Source of the DNA: Anaerolineae bacterium
Lineage (GTDB): Bacteria; Chloroflexota; Anaerolineae; Promineifilales; Promineifilaceae
Assembly (NCBI GenBank): GCA_023382655.1
Contig: JAHDWK010000031.1
Location: forward strand, 1-64,000
Direction: 5' to 3'
Length of the DNA: 64,000 bases
Positions 44,797 through 53,384 of this stretch are shown here, in pieces. The notes beneath the pieces are model-generated. The model had not been told where the DNA came from. It did no database searches and saw nothing but the letters and a program-made list of their open reading frames with translations. How positions within the stretch are numbered: the stretch's first letter is position 1; every line of letters starts with the position of its first letter. The position numbers and the translations under genes are program-made.

Positions 44797-47022
44797 ATGT
44801 CCTCTCCAACTATTTACAATGTTTACAATACTCACTTTCACGGCCCCGTTTATGGCTCTGTAAGTACGGGCGGTGGTGATACTCCTTCCTCGACCGATCA
44901 AAACCAGGATTTAACCTACCGCCGGGCACTTTTAGCTAAAGTTTATCAGTTAATAGAGGGGGTGCTTGCTAAATCGCTGCATAATGCTACTGCGATTAAT
45001 TTAGAAAGAAAAATCATTCCCAACGCTGTCAACTATCCTTGGTCAAACATCATTCCTGAATCGCATAAATCGCACCGACTTGCGAGTGTACCGATAGATT
45101 ACAGAATTACAGATATCTATGAGCACGGCAATCAAGCTTTATTGATATTAGGGGAACCCGGATCAGGAAAAACAACGGCTTTGCTAGAGATAGCATACCA
45201 GGCACACTTATTGGCGTTAGAATATCCAACGCGGCCAATTCCTGTCTATCTCAATCTATCCTACTGGCGAACAAATACAGATTCCTTTCTTGATTGGCTT
45301 GTTGTTCAAATGGAAAAGCAGTATCAAGTACCACCCGATGTAAGTCAGCCGTGGATTGCACAGAAGGAGGTCTTCTTATGGCTTTTAGACGGTTTGGATG
45401 AAGTAGAACCTGAATACCAAAAGAGCTGTGTAATGGCTATCAATGAATTCCGCACAAAGTACGGCCGTTATATGGTTATTTCCTCTCGCAATCAAGCATA
45501 TTATGCTCTCCATCCTCTACAACTAGAATTGGAAGAAGCCATTCAATTTCAGCCGCTAAATCTTACGCAAATCGATCTCTATCTTACAACAGTGATTCCC
45601 GAACTAACCATCCTCAGAGAACATTTAGAACAATATCCATTGCTTAGAGAGTTGGCGCAAAATCCGCTAATGCTTTACGTGATGGTGGTAGCTTATCAAG
45701 GGGAGGATTTGAGAAATTTGCAGCAATTTGACTCGGTTGATGAGTTGGGACGCTTTTTATTTCAACAATATACGGAGCAGATGTTTAGCCGTGTTCGTCC
45801 TGATCCTAAATCCTTTTCAAAAGAAAAAACCATAGAAGCTTTAGCCTGGCTCGCAAAAAAGATGTCAGATCAACCCCAATCTGATTTTTGGCTGGAAGAC
45901 ATGCAGCCAAGTTGGTTGAAGACATCCCGCCAACGATGGTGGTATGCTCTAATTTCAAGAATTACCACCAGCATTGTGCTTGAGCTCATCTGGGGTGGCC
46001 CTGTTATGGCCTTACTACTTGGATTATTGAGCGGTACTGGCATCGGTGCTATTGTAGGATACCGTTTTGCTCATCCATCTCCTCATGTCCAGAAACTAAC
46101 CTTCGCCCGCAGACGTTCATTTTTAATCATGGCGCTAGTGGGCGGACTTACATCGGGGATAGTTGCAGGGCTTATTACAGGTGGGATCATCTTTCTTTTG
46201 TTACAACTGGCAAGCGAAGGCAAACTCAGTTTCCAACATGGAGTAGTCATTATAATCTTTTGGGGGTTTGTGCTATTTGTTGTACGCGGTGTTATTTATG
46301 GATTGATTTTTGGGGGTCCTGATCGCGGACAAGACATTCGAGCGGATATTCAAACAAGAGAAAATTTGGTATGGTCTTTAGACGGAGCTCTCGGAGGCTT
46401 TCGCGCTGGCATTACAACAGGCCTGTTCGTCAGCTCTCTTATCAGCATAGGAGTTGCCATAGCTGCCAGTTTCCTGAGCGAGGGTGTTGTTCCTGTTATC
46501 GTTTGTATCAGCATTTTTCTAGTTGCAGAATTAACTTACGGCTTATTTGGCGGTTTAATAGGAGGACTGCATGGCAAGAAGCTGAAGATCGAAGACTCAT
46601 TCCCTGGAAAAGCGCTCCAAGATACTCTGAAGAATGCAGCGAAAGCGGGTGTAGCGGTGGGTGTTATTAGTGGCATAACCATTAGTATGATCGTCGCGTC
46701 GTTGATCGTCGTTGTTTTCGGCTTGATGGTGGACCAGTGGTTACTGGGCATTCTCGTTGCTTCCCCTGTGGGGATAATGATGGGTATTACCATGGGAAGG
46801 ACAATAGGTGGATTTGTTGCGCTGTGGTATGGTGGCATTGATCTGGTTCAACATCATACATTGCGTTTACTTCTGTGGCTTGATGGGGAATTGCCTGCCT
46901 ATCGTTACGTCAATTTTCTTGACTATGCCACTGAACGCATACTCTTAAAGAAAGTGGGTGGAAAATACTCTTTCCATCACCGCTTGTTACAGGAGTATTT
47001 TGCTACCTGTTATCCCCCTTAA
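44797..47022 (+). CDS. NACHT NTPase with multi-TM C-terminus
   Basis: 741 residues. The N-terminus carries the GPVxG motif (NTHFHGPVYGSVSTGGGD, about 11-28). The NACHT domain has Walker A GEPGSGKTT at 119-127, Walker B LWLLDGLDEVEPEYQ at about 195-208, and NACHT-typical VISSRNQAYY and ELAQNPLML. From about 385 to 690 there are six to eight Gly-rich hydrophobic segments (for example GLLSGTGIGAIVGY, GGLTSGIVAGLITGGIIFLL), then a terminal YSFHHRLLQEYFA helix. This STAND architecture implies a sensor that oligomerises on activation and perturbs a membrane. No clear Shine-Dalgarno is seen in the 67-nt gap upstream. It probably pairs with the flanking GPVxG proteins. Confidence 0.87.
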   Translation: MSSPTIYNVYNTHFHGPVYGSVSTGGGDTPSSTDQNQDLTYRRALLAKVYQLIEGVLAKSLHNATAINLERKIIPNAVNYPWSNIIPESHKSHRLASVPIDYRITDIYEHGNQALLILGEPGSGKTTALLEIAYQAHLLALEYPTRPIPVYLNLSYWRTNTDSFLDWLVVQMEKQYQVPPDVSQPWIAQKEVFLWLLDGLDEVEPEYQKSCVMAINEFRTKYGRYMVISSRNQAYYALHPLQLELEEAIQFQPLNLTQIDLYLTTVIPELTILREHLEQYPLLRELAQNPLMLYVMVVAYQGEDLRNLQQFDSVDELGRFLFQQYTEQMFSRVRPDPKSFSKEKTIEALAWLAKKMSDQPQSDFWLEDMQPSWLKTSRQRWWYALISRITTSIVLELIWGGPVMALLLGLLSGTGIGAIVGYRFAHPSPHVQKLTFARRRSFLIMALVGGLTSGIVAGLITGGIIFLLLQLASEGKLSFQHGVVIIIFWGFVLFVVRGVIYGLIFGGPDRGQDIRADIQTRENLVWSLDGALGGFRAGITTGLFVSSLISIGVAIAASFLSEGVVPVIVCISIFLVAELTYGLFGGLIGGLHGKKLKIEDSFPGKALQDTLKNAAKAGVAVGVISGITISMIVASLIVVVFGLMVDQWLLGILVASPVGIMMGITMGRTIGGFVALWYGGIDLVQHHTLRLLLWLDGELPAYRYVNFLDYATERILLKKVGGKYSFHHRLLQEYFATCYPP

Positions 47023-47037
47023 AATTGAAGAGAATAT

Positions 47038-48597
47038 ATGTTTGCTCAACTTTTAAGCCAACACATGTTGCGAAACGGCCGTACCCCAACCTGGCTTGCC
47101 GCACATCTCTCCCTCGATCCGGAAACGGTTGCAAATTGGCTCAGCGGGCAAACTTATCCCGATAACCCTGCTGTGATCGGCCAGGTTTTTGAGTTGCTGC
47201 ATATCACCGATAGAGCAGATCAGGAAGAAATGCTGCGTCCCCCAACCTTTCCGACCAGATTGGAATCAAATCACCTCCACCAGACAATCTTTTATGCCCC
47301 GGTTTATGGCCCAGTCCATACTGGCAGCGGTGATATCAACATCAACCCACTATCACTTCCTGCATTGCAAGAGTGGTTGGCTGCCGTATTCCACTGGTAT
47401 GAAGCGCCTGAGCATATGCGTTCCAGTTGGGCCGGGCGGTTAATCTGGTTGCTTGGCGTTGTAACCGAATACTTCACACCACAAAGATGGCTCGTTTTCC
47501 TGATGGCCATTATTTTATGGGCGGCCGTTGCCTGGTTACTCTCCCCGATTTTGCAATGGCCCTTGGACGATACGCAAACCAGATTGTGGGCTTGTACTAA
47601 ATATGCCGTTGCCTCACTGACCATCCCCTTTCTTATTGGCAGTATCAGCCAGGCTGATTACCAGCCTGATTTTAAGTTACAAACCGGTAGAGATCACCGG
47701 TTACTCTGGTATCTCAAAGTTACCGGGGCACTGGTGGGCTTCAACGTCTTTGTAGTTATTTTGCTCTTCGTTAGCATGGGAGTCTATTACCTTACGCTGA
47801 CAACATTGCCAACCGGGATTTGGTGGCTCCTCTTATTAGTTCCTCTCCTGTTTGCTTATGTTGCCGCCCGGCGCATCCCCGCTGATCGTTACAAAATGTT
47901 TAACAACGAGTTGCGCGCACATGAGGCTGATCGTCTGTTTTTTGCGACGTTTCTCCTGTTTGGCCCCTTCCTGGCTGCCTTTGTTTATCTCTTTTATAAC
48001 GTTCTGGCAGAGAGAATTACCGGACTCGTCTTATTGCTGTGTCTGATCGGTCTCGCGCTTTGGGAACAAAAGCGACAAACCCCTAAGATTTTAACTGACC
48101 GCTGGATCATTTTAATCACCAGCCTCCTTTTACCCCTCACTATCTTCTTTTTGTACCGCTTCTTTTCCGACCAATTTGATATGGCCTTCCTGTCTACTGC
48201 TGAAGATGTGTTAGCTACTTTACTACTTCTTTCCTACATTGTAGGACCAATTACGTTATGGATGACATTAGCGGTCAAAAACAAGCCCATTCTTACCCTA
48301 AAGGGCGCAATCGGCTTCTTGTTGATAGCGGTCATGCTGATGGTTAGCTTGCAACAAAACCTTATGCTCGGACGAGCATTAACTTTGGGCGTTCTCTTAT
48401 TATGGGGCATCTGGGGCCGAAAGCGGTTTCGCAAATACCTGCATTTTCATCTCAGCTTCCCTCTGATGCTGATTAGTATGGGATTGTCCTTTTACCTAGC
48501 CGGACAAATGGCCGTCCCCTTATGGCTCAACCTGTTGGGCTTCGTCATGATTACACTTGCCTTGATATACTGGGCATCTCGCCCTTCTAGTTTGTGA
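47038..48597 (+). CDS. HTH-GPVxG-polytopic membrane protein
   Basis: 519 residues; GAAGAGA precedes the ATG. Residues 1-60 resemble an XRE-type HTH (RTPTWLAAHLSLDPETVANW, LSGQTYP). A linker motif YAPVYGPVHTGSGDININ lies near 85-102, the same motif as in the two upstream genes. The remaining ~400 residues contain about 11 hydrophobic helices. I know no transporter signature here. In STAND systems a small-motif-plus-TM-bundle protein can be the membrane effector gated by the NACHT partner, so I infer effector or regulator of the operon. An XRE-like domain could also be a protein-protein module rather than DNA-binding. Confidence 0.75.
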   Translation: MFAQLLSQHMLRNGRTPTWLAAHLSLDPETVANWLSGQTYPDNPAVIGQVFELLHITDRADQEEMLRPPTFPTRLESNHLHQTIFYAPVYGPVHTGSGDININPLSLPALQEWLAAVFHWYEAPEHMRSSWAGRLIWLLGVVTEYFTPQRWLVFLMAIILWAAVAWLLSPILQWPLDDTQTRLWACTKYAVASLTIPFLIGSISQADYQPDFKLQTGRDHRLLWYLKVTGALVGFNVFVVILLFVSMGVYYLTLTTLPTGIWWLLLLVPLLFAYVAARRIPADRYKMFNNELRAHEADRLFFATFLLFGPFLAAFVYLFYNVLAERITGLVLLLCLIGLALWEQKRQTPKILTDRWIILITSLLLPLTIFFLYRFFSDQFDMAFLSTAEDVLATLLLLSYIVGPITLWMTLAVKNKPILTLKGAIGFLLIAVMLMVSLQQNLMLGRALTLGVLLLWGIWGRKRFRKYLHFHLSFPLMLISMGLSFYLAGQMAVPLWLNLLGFVMITLALIYWASRPSSL

Positions 48598-49385
48598 TGT
48601 CTGAAAAGGCAAAGCCTTTAGTTTAGTAAAGATACGGCAAGCGGTAACAACCAGTTAGTGACGGAAAATCAAAATTGGTTGATCGCGCTGAATACAATTG
48701 CCGTTATCACGGCCGTCCACCCCCCAAATCCTCCAAGAGACGCAGCAGGGTATAATATACATTTTCACCCGGCGTAAAGAGAATACACCTGCGCCCAGAG
48801 AGGTATCCAAGCCCGTCGCCCCCGCCGCTCCCGCTCTGGGCACAGAGCGAACAAAGCTCTCGATTTAGTCGAGAGCTTTTTGTTTGTCGAAGCCGCGATC
48901 TGCTTTTTAGGGGTGAAGTGTCCACCTTTGCGCTCCCGTGACGGCAGCGTTGCGGACAATGCCGGGAAGTGTAACCGGCTGGCTCATTCACTGCCTCCCG
49001 TCTGGCGACAACAGTCGTATCACTCTCTCCGCTACATCATCCTGAACAGCTACACGGGCTACGACTGCCGGCCACAGTTCCAGTGACGGGCTGACGATTA
49101 GCGCTTCGGGAGTTTAATGTCTTTTAGGTCGTCGTTCAGATACGGCCGTTGCCCACAATGCAACACGTCGCAAGAAGCGCAAATCTCCGGCCTGACACTC
49201 TGGCCGATCTCCCGGCCATGCCAGACAAGGCTGTGCGGTCATTAGGCTGGCCGCAGTCGGAGGGATAACGGTTTTGGCTTGTAGAAACGGTTTTAGCCGG
49301 TGCGCTGGCTAAACTGGTTACTGCAAACCCAAAATCTTTCTCTTGAAAGCTATAATAGTCTTCACGCTAAAAAAATAGAGGCAGC
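48598..49385. other. 788-bp intergenic region without supported gene; holds hairpins and a -10 box
   Basis: No frame shows a family resemblance. It contains a strong intrinsic terminator (48853-48879), a longer possible stem GCCCAGAG...CTCTGGGC just before it (about 48795-48842), an upstream TATAAT at about 48750 that could start a short non-coding transcript ending at that terminator, and TATAAT at 49351-49356 that could serve the CHAT-TM gene at 49386. Its -35 box is poor (CCCAAA at 17-nt spacing). The minus-strand open frame 48707-48991 is Arg/Ser-rich and I do not accept it. Confidence 0.45.
48853..48879 (+). terminator. Rho-independent terminator
   Basis: AAAGCTCTCGA (48853-48863) and TCGAGAGCTTT (48869-48879) form an 11-bp perfect stem with a TTTAG loop, followed by TTGTTTG. 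It lies about 260 nt beyond the stop of the polytopic protein gene, so it can terminate the APH-NACHT-TM operon or a short RNA transcribed within the gap. Confidence 0.75.
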
Positions 49386-51134
49386 ATGAGCAAACTGTTT
49401 TCCATTGATCTGCAATTTCATCAACAATCAGTCAGCGCTCCAGATGACAGGCCGATAGCAACTTATCAAGTGCAGGTCATCCGGGCGCCAGGGCAGGGAT
49501 GGGGCGGGCCGATGTTAACGACTGGCTTGGATGCCAGCCAGATACGGGTCATACGCGCCGCATATCGTGGTTTCCTGGCGCGGCAGCAGGCGCGTGGTGA
49601 GGTGGCGGGCGAGTGGACTTCTTTACCTTTGCAGCAGTTAGGCGAGGAGTTGTTTATCGCTTTGCCAGAATCGGTGCAGGCGCGTTTGCAACAGGCACAG
49701 GGGTATGCGGTGGCGCGCGGCGGCCATTTGCAGATCACCTTCTCGTTTGCCCCGTCGGCCACTGGCTTGCTGGATTTGCCCTGGGAATTGCTGCACGATC
49801 CGCACGGCCGTTTCTTTTACACGTTGCACGGCGAAGGCATTACTCGCAACCTGTTGCTGCCCACCGCCCCCCAAACCGAGACGCCACTCTTGCCCAAAGT
49901 CACGTTGGGCTGTTGGGCCGAACCCGCAGGCTTAGAAGCATTGGCCGAACGCCGCCGTTTTGCGCCCGCGCCGGACCATGCCGGCGGCTTCACCTGGCTG
50001 CAAGGGCCAGACAGCCTGGGCCAGCTGCAACGCGCCCTGGAAACGGGTGCGTATGACAGCCTGCATCTGGTCGCGCACGGCCGTACCGGTTCCGCCTGGG
50101 ATTTTGCCATTGCCCTGGAAGATGGGCACGGCCGTGCCCATTGGTTTGGCCCGCAGCAACTGGCCCTGCTCATCAGCCACTATCCGGCCATTCGTTTTGT
50201 GTACTTGGACGTGTGTGCCGCCGGCGACAACCAGGCGATTGCCCCCGCCGCTGAAGAGGCAGATACCAGTCCGCCAACGGCCACGCCGGGCGGGGCTGCC
50301 GGGCAGCTTTTGGGGGCGGGCGTTACGGCCGTTGTGATTATGCAAGACCGCATCAGCCAGGCGGCCGCCGGGCAAATGGCCGAACGTTTTTACCAGGAAT
50401 TGGCTCAGGGCCACACAGTAGCAGCGGCCATGACGGCCGCCCGTCGCGCCGTGCAGTTACAACAGGGAGACGTTATCCATTGGAGCGTGCCGGCCCTGTA
50501 CCGGCAGCAGCCCGCGCCACAAATGACCAGCAAACTGGCGGATTGGGTGCTGGATAAGGTGGCGACGCCGCCCGTGTTGGGGGCGTTGTTCGCCGGGTTG
50601 TCGCTGGCCGTGTTGGCAGGCCATCTCTCCTTCAAGCTGGGGCAGATACAGTTAAACGTCTTGTCAGAATGGGTGCGTTTGCCACCCCTGCTGGCTGCCT
50701 GCACCTTGCTGCCTTTACTGGCGGCGATTATGATGGCTGTCGGACAGAACCAACTGGCAGAGAAGTATGGGTATCACGGCCGTAGCTGGCTGCCGTTTCT
50801 GTGGCACAAGTATTTCAGCGCCTTTGTCTGGGCCATGATGGCCTGGTGGCTGCTGTGGTTCATCTGGTGGGGGATTTACACGTCCGGGTTGGCGCCAGGG
50901 CCAGCGGCGCGCCAGGTATTATGGGCCGCCGGGCTGGTCGGCGTGTCGCTGGCAGCGCATATCGGCGCGCGCCAGGCAATCCGGCAAGATTTATTGTTCC
51001 GGCGCGTCGGCTTTTCTTTGTATCGCGGTGGTTTGGTAGACGCGCTGCTGCTGCTTTTCTTGTTATTGGCTCCACCTTTCTTACCGCTGCTGCTGGCCTG
51101 GTTGCTCTGGCAAAGTGTCAATCGTTACCTGTAA
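49386..51134 (+). CDS. CHAT protease domain fused to C-terminal TM bundle
   Basis: 582 residues; GAGG lies about 5 nt upstream of the ATG. The N-terminal CHAT domain (1-390) has LDLPWELLHDP near 130, His231 in HLVAHGRTG, Cys277 in YLDVCAAGD and GAGVTAVVIMQDRIS, the normal clan CD dyad. About five TM helices fill 395-582 (for example LGALFAGLSLAVLAG, FVWAMMAWWLLWFIWWGIY, ALLLLFLLLAPPFLPLLLAW). There is no TPR region, so it is architecturally distinct from the other two CHAT proteins here. It is membrane-bound with the protease inside. The 3' end overlaps the end of the convergent anti-sigma-like gene by 54 nt. I infer a protease acting near the membrane, possibly on the neighbouring anti-sigma proteins. 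Confidence 0.85.
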   Translation: MSKLFSIDLQFHQQSVSAPDDRPIATYQVQVIRAPGQGWGGPMLTTGLDASQIRVIRAAYRGFLARQQARGEVAGEWTSLPLQQLGEELFIALPESVQARLQQAQGYAVARGGHLQITFSFAPSATGLLDLPWELLHDPHGRFFYTLHGEGITRNLLLPTAPQTETPLLPKVTLGCWAEPAGLEALAERRRFAPAPDHAGGFTWLQGPDSLGQLQRALETGAYDSLHLVAHGRTGSAWDFAIALEDGHGRAHWFGPQQLALLISHYPAIRFVYLDVCAAGDNQAIAPAAEEADTSPPTATPGGAAGQLLGAGVTAVVIMQDRISQAAAGQMAERFYQELAQGHTVAAAMTAARRAVQLQQGDVIHWSVPALYRQQPAPQMTSKLADWVLDKVATPPVLGALFAGLSLAVLAGHLSFKLGQIQLNVLSEWVRLPPLLAACTLLPLLAAIMMAVGQNQLAEKYGYHGRSWLPFLWHKYFSAFVWAMMAWWLLWFIWWGIYTSGLAPGPAARQVLWAAGLVGVSLAAHIGARQAIRQDLLFRRVGFSLYRGGLVDALLLLFLLLAPPFLPLLLAWLLWQSVNRYL

Positions 51135-51965
51135 GGTGGGCAAGGCGGCGATAGGGACAAGGGGAAAGGTAGCGGTACCGTTGGCGTCGGTCACGGCCGT
51201 TTCCTCCCGCCCGCCATACGCAATGGTGACTTGGCGGCCGTCGGCGTCGGCCAGCCCTGGCCGGTCTACGTGAACCATGAGCGCGCAGCCGGTGGCCGAC
51301 CGGCGCGCGGCGCGCATAGAGACGTGCCAAGCCACCGGATGTCCCACCGACCGCGACAGCAAATGCCATTCGTCTCCCGTTTCGGCGCTGCTCAAGACGG
51401 GCACGGCCGTACCCGGCGCCGGTTGTAATTGTAACTGGTGGCCTTGTGGTAAGACGGCCGTCTGCACATCCACCGCCCGCCCCCATACGGCAGCGGCCGT
51501 ACTCGTCAGGTAAGCGGTTAGCGCGGCCAAATGACGGAGCACCGTCGTCGCCACATCTGGAACTGATTGCGCCCATGTTGTGTGCGCCAAAACCGCCTCA
51601 AATTCCTCTGGCGTGGTTGGCGGTTCGGCAAACAACAGGGGGAGAGCGGCTATGACCTGGCTCAAATTGGCGGCGGGTTCCGCCAGTTCCGGTTGCAGAA
51701 GAGTCATAAATGCCTGTTGCGGGGTCATGGCGTAGGCCGCGGCGGCCATACCGGCTACGGCCGTAAACGACAGTGATGCCAGTTCCTCATAAGCAGCGGC
51801 GCAATCCGGGCAGCGCCCCAGGTGCGCCGTTTCCGGCGTATACAACACGTCCACGTCTTCCCCTGATAGTTCGGCCGTTACCATTTCTGCCAGCTTTTCA
51901 TCATCCAGGTGCGGCCCGGCAGGTTCCGTCAAAATGCGGCGCAGATCGTCTAAATGGTTATTCAT
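51081..51965 (-). CDS. Zinc-finger anti-sigma-like protein, long form
   Basis: 294 residues. The N-terminal 65 residues carry the ZAS-type pattern H-x3-C-x2-C (AHLGRCPDCAAAYEELA), the zinc fold that binds and inhibits ECF sigma factors. No obvious TM follows; the region about 95-200 is helical and the C-terminal ~100 residues look like a beta-sandwich (VMVHVDRPGLADADG-type pattern, GTATFPLVPIAALPTLQVTI). The start overlaps the stop of the preceding small zinc-finger gene (ATGA). It overlaps the CHAT-TM gene tail-to-tail by 54 nt, which makes the two mutually antisense at their ends. I infer an anti-sigma factor for the sigma gene at 52215. Confidence 0.78.
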   Translation of the reverse strand: MNNHLDDLRRILTEPAGPHLDDEKLAEMVTAELSGEDVDVLYTPETAHLGRCPDCAAAYEELASLSFTAVAGMAAAAYAMTPQQAFMTLLQPELAEPAANLSQVIAALPLLFAEPPTTPEEFEAVLAHTTWAQSVPDVATTVLRHLAALTAYLTSTAAAVWGRAVDVQTAVLPQGHQLQLQPAPGTAVPVLSSAETGDEWHLLSRSVGHPVAWHVSMRAARRSATGCALMVHVDRPGLADADGRQVTIAYGGREETAVTDANGTATFPLVPIAALPTLQVTIDTLPEQPGQQQR

Positions 51966-52234
51966 GCGTTACCCCCCAGATCATAAAGCGCGGCATAGGC
52001 CAGACCAGCCAGCGCTTCATATTCTTGAAAACAGGTGGGGCAGAGGTCCAGGTGAACGGCCGTTTCCGGGTACAAATCGTCCACGGCCTGGCCGACCATC
52101 TCGTCGCTGACAAAAAGTGGCAGGCTTTCTCGGCAACGCTGACAAGCTTCAGCCGGTAACTGGCCGGTCGGTGGCAAACGCAGCGGCGACAGCAATTGGC
52201 GCCAGGGGGGTGAGTTATAAACCGTCATTTTCAT
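51962..52234 (-). CDS. Small zinc-finger anti-sigma-like protein
   Basis: 90 residues. It contains CQRCRESLPLFV and HLDLCPTCFQEYEALAGLAY, the second being the ZAS H-x3-C-x2-C motif as in the longer downstream protein; CQRC may complete a second site. There is no TM. Its start overlaps the sigma gene stop by about 20 nt and its stop overlaps the next gene by 4 nt, so the three are one translational unit. Tandem zinc-finger proteins behind one sigma factor suggest two-layer or heteromeric control. Confidence 0.75.
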   Translation of the reverse strand: MKMTVYNSPPWRQLLSPLRLPPTGQLPAEACQRCRESLPLFVSDEMVGQAVDDLYPETAVHLDLCPTCFQEYEALAGLAYAALYDLGGNA

Positions 52235-53087
52235 CCCCTTCTGGCTGCCCCAAGATAACCAGCAATTGCTGCTTTTCGGCCAGCGGCAGGCCGCGCAGCG
52301 TTTGCATAATGCGAAACTTCACCATGCGGATTTCGTGCGGCCGTTTCTGCAATAACCCGGCAATCTCTTTAGGGCTAAGACCCTCCAGAAACAACATTTC
52401 GGCCACCAATACCTGTTGTTCACCGGACAAATGCTGGCGGAAAAAGGCTTTTAGTTGGGCGCGAATTTCACGATCAGACACGCTGTTTTCCACTTTCCGT
52501 TCGGGCGAGCCTAGCCTGGGTGGTGGTGCAGAGGGCACGGTCGTTTCCCGTTCGGCTGCCGCTTCCGTTAATGCTTCCCATGATAACGGATTTTGGCCGC
52601 CGCCGCGAAAAACGGCCGCGCGCTGGCGGGCCACGTCAATGGCCTTGCGCCGGGCGGCATTCAGGGCGTAGACGAGGAAGGCACGGGGAGCGTCCATTCC
52701 ATTCTGGCTAAGGCGACTCTGCAAATCGGCCAGCGCTGCCTGTACCACATCTTCCCGCTCCTCCGGCGCACCGGCCAGCTGGTATGCCTGCTGCCGCAAG
52801 AAATGGCCCACTTCCCACCAGGCGCGTTCGTACACGGCCGTCCCCGGCTGGCGGCAGGCGTCGTGCAAGATAGCTGCGTATCGCTGCCAGATTTGCGTCC
52901 GCACAGCTTCGGTCACATCTCCCCCCACCATTGGCTGCCCGGCCAGCGCCGCGTAAATAACCGCTGCCAGGTCATCTACTTCTACCAGGCGCCACTCTTG
53001 CGCCACTAAATACTGCCTGACCAGTTGCGTGCAGACAGCCAGATCAAAGTGTGGTTCGGCCGTCACGATATGGTTTTGCACCTCCAT
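52215..53087 (-). CDS. ECF-like sigma factor of the CHAT-TM/anti-sigma locus
   Basis: 290 residues. Sigma region 2 is recognisable (EEREDVVQAALADLQSRLSQ, AFLVYALNAARRKAIDVARQ) and region 4 is at the end (LSGEQQVLVAEMLFLEGLSP, KEIAGLLQKRPHEIRMVKFR). An extra N-terminal ~90 residues and a linker rich in Pro/Glu separate it from minimal ECF factors. The gene leads a three-gene operon with two zinc-finger anti-sigma-like proteins. It is divergent from the micropeptide gene at 53198; the gap of 110 bp should hold promoters for both, so it may control the micropeptide. It is not closely alike to the two other sigma factors in the window. Confidence 0.82.
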   Translation of the reverse strand: MEVQNHIVTAEPHFDLAVCTQLVRQYLVAQEWRLVEVDDLAAVIYAALAGQPMVGGDVTEAVRTQIWQRYAAILHDACRQPGTAVYERAWWEVGHFLRQQAYQLAGAPEEREDVVQAALADLQSRLSQNGMDAPRAFLVYALNAARRKAIDVARQRAAVFRGGGQNPLSWEALTEAAAERETTVPSAPPPRLGSPERKVENSVSDREIRAQLKAFFRQHLSGEQQVLVAEMLFLEGLSPKEIAGLLQKRPHEIRMVKFRIMQTLRGLPLAEKQQLLVILGQPEGDENDGL

Positions 53088-53155
53088 ACGTCTTTCTTAA
53101 TTAAGCGCGCCCTTGCTGAAAAAGCACCGATGGCCATCGGGTTTATCCACATTCT

Positions 53156-53176
53156 GGCCGGGTTCACTGCCCGGCC
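53156..53176 (+). promoter_or_regulatory. Hairpin in the leader of micropeptide 2
   Basis: GGCCGGG (53156-53162) and CCCGGCC (53170-53176) form a perfect 7-bp GC stem with a 7-nt loop, ending about 8 nt before the AAAAGGAG site of the peptide gene. It could shield or stabilise the transcript's 5' end. The role is inferred. Confidence 0.4.
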
Positions 53177-53197
53177 CCAATCAAAAGGAGAAACCTG

Positions 53198-53365
53198 ATG
53201 ATTCGTATAAAACAAAAGCTGGTTTATGCCCTAACTGTTACCGTACTCCTGGCAATGTTGGCGATGGGTACGGCCGTTACCCTGTCCACTCAGGCCGGAC
53301 AGTCCAACTCACCCCAACTCATCGCCTGCTCCACCGGTTCCAATGGTTCCTGTGGCGGCGGATAA
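53198..53365 (+). CDS. Secreted Cys/Gly-tailed micropeptide 2
   Basis: 55 residues; AAAAGGAG lies 7 nt upstream of the ATG. It begins MIRIKQKLVYALTVTVLLAM (basic start and hydrophobic core) and ends QLIACSTGSNGSCGGG. The hydrophobic core contains MLAM as in the peptide at 40127, and the tail matches it: I-A-CS-x-G...S-CGG. Such a short gene would usually be missed, but the ribosome site, signal-like N-terminus and conserved position support it. It is convergent to TPR-CHAT 2 and divergent from the sigma operon at 52215. I infer an exported signal, toxin or protease-related peptide tied to the CHAT module; no characterised family is recognised. Confidence 0.75.
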   Translation: MIRIKQKLVYALTVTVLLAMLAMGTAVTLSTQAGQSNSPQLIACSTGSNGSCGGG

Positions 53366-53384
53366 CCAGGTATAACGGTATTGT

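Noticed and set aside
48707..48991. 94-codon minus-strand open frame (RRCILFTPGENVYYTLL)
   Set aside because: Arg/Ser/Cys-rich, overlaps a strong terminator hairpin and has no recognisable domain; too weak to list as a gene.
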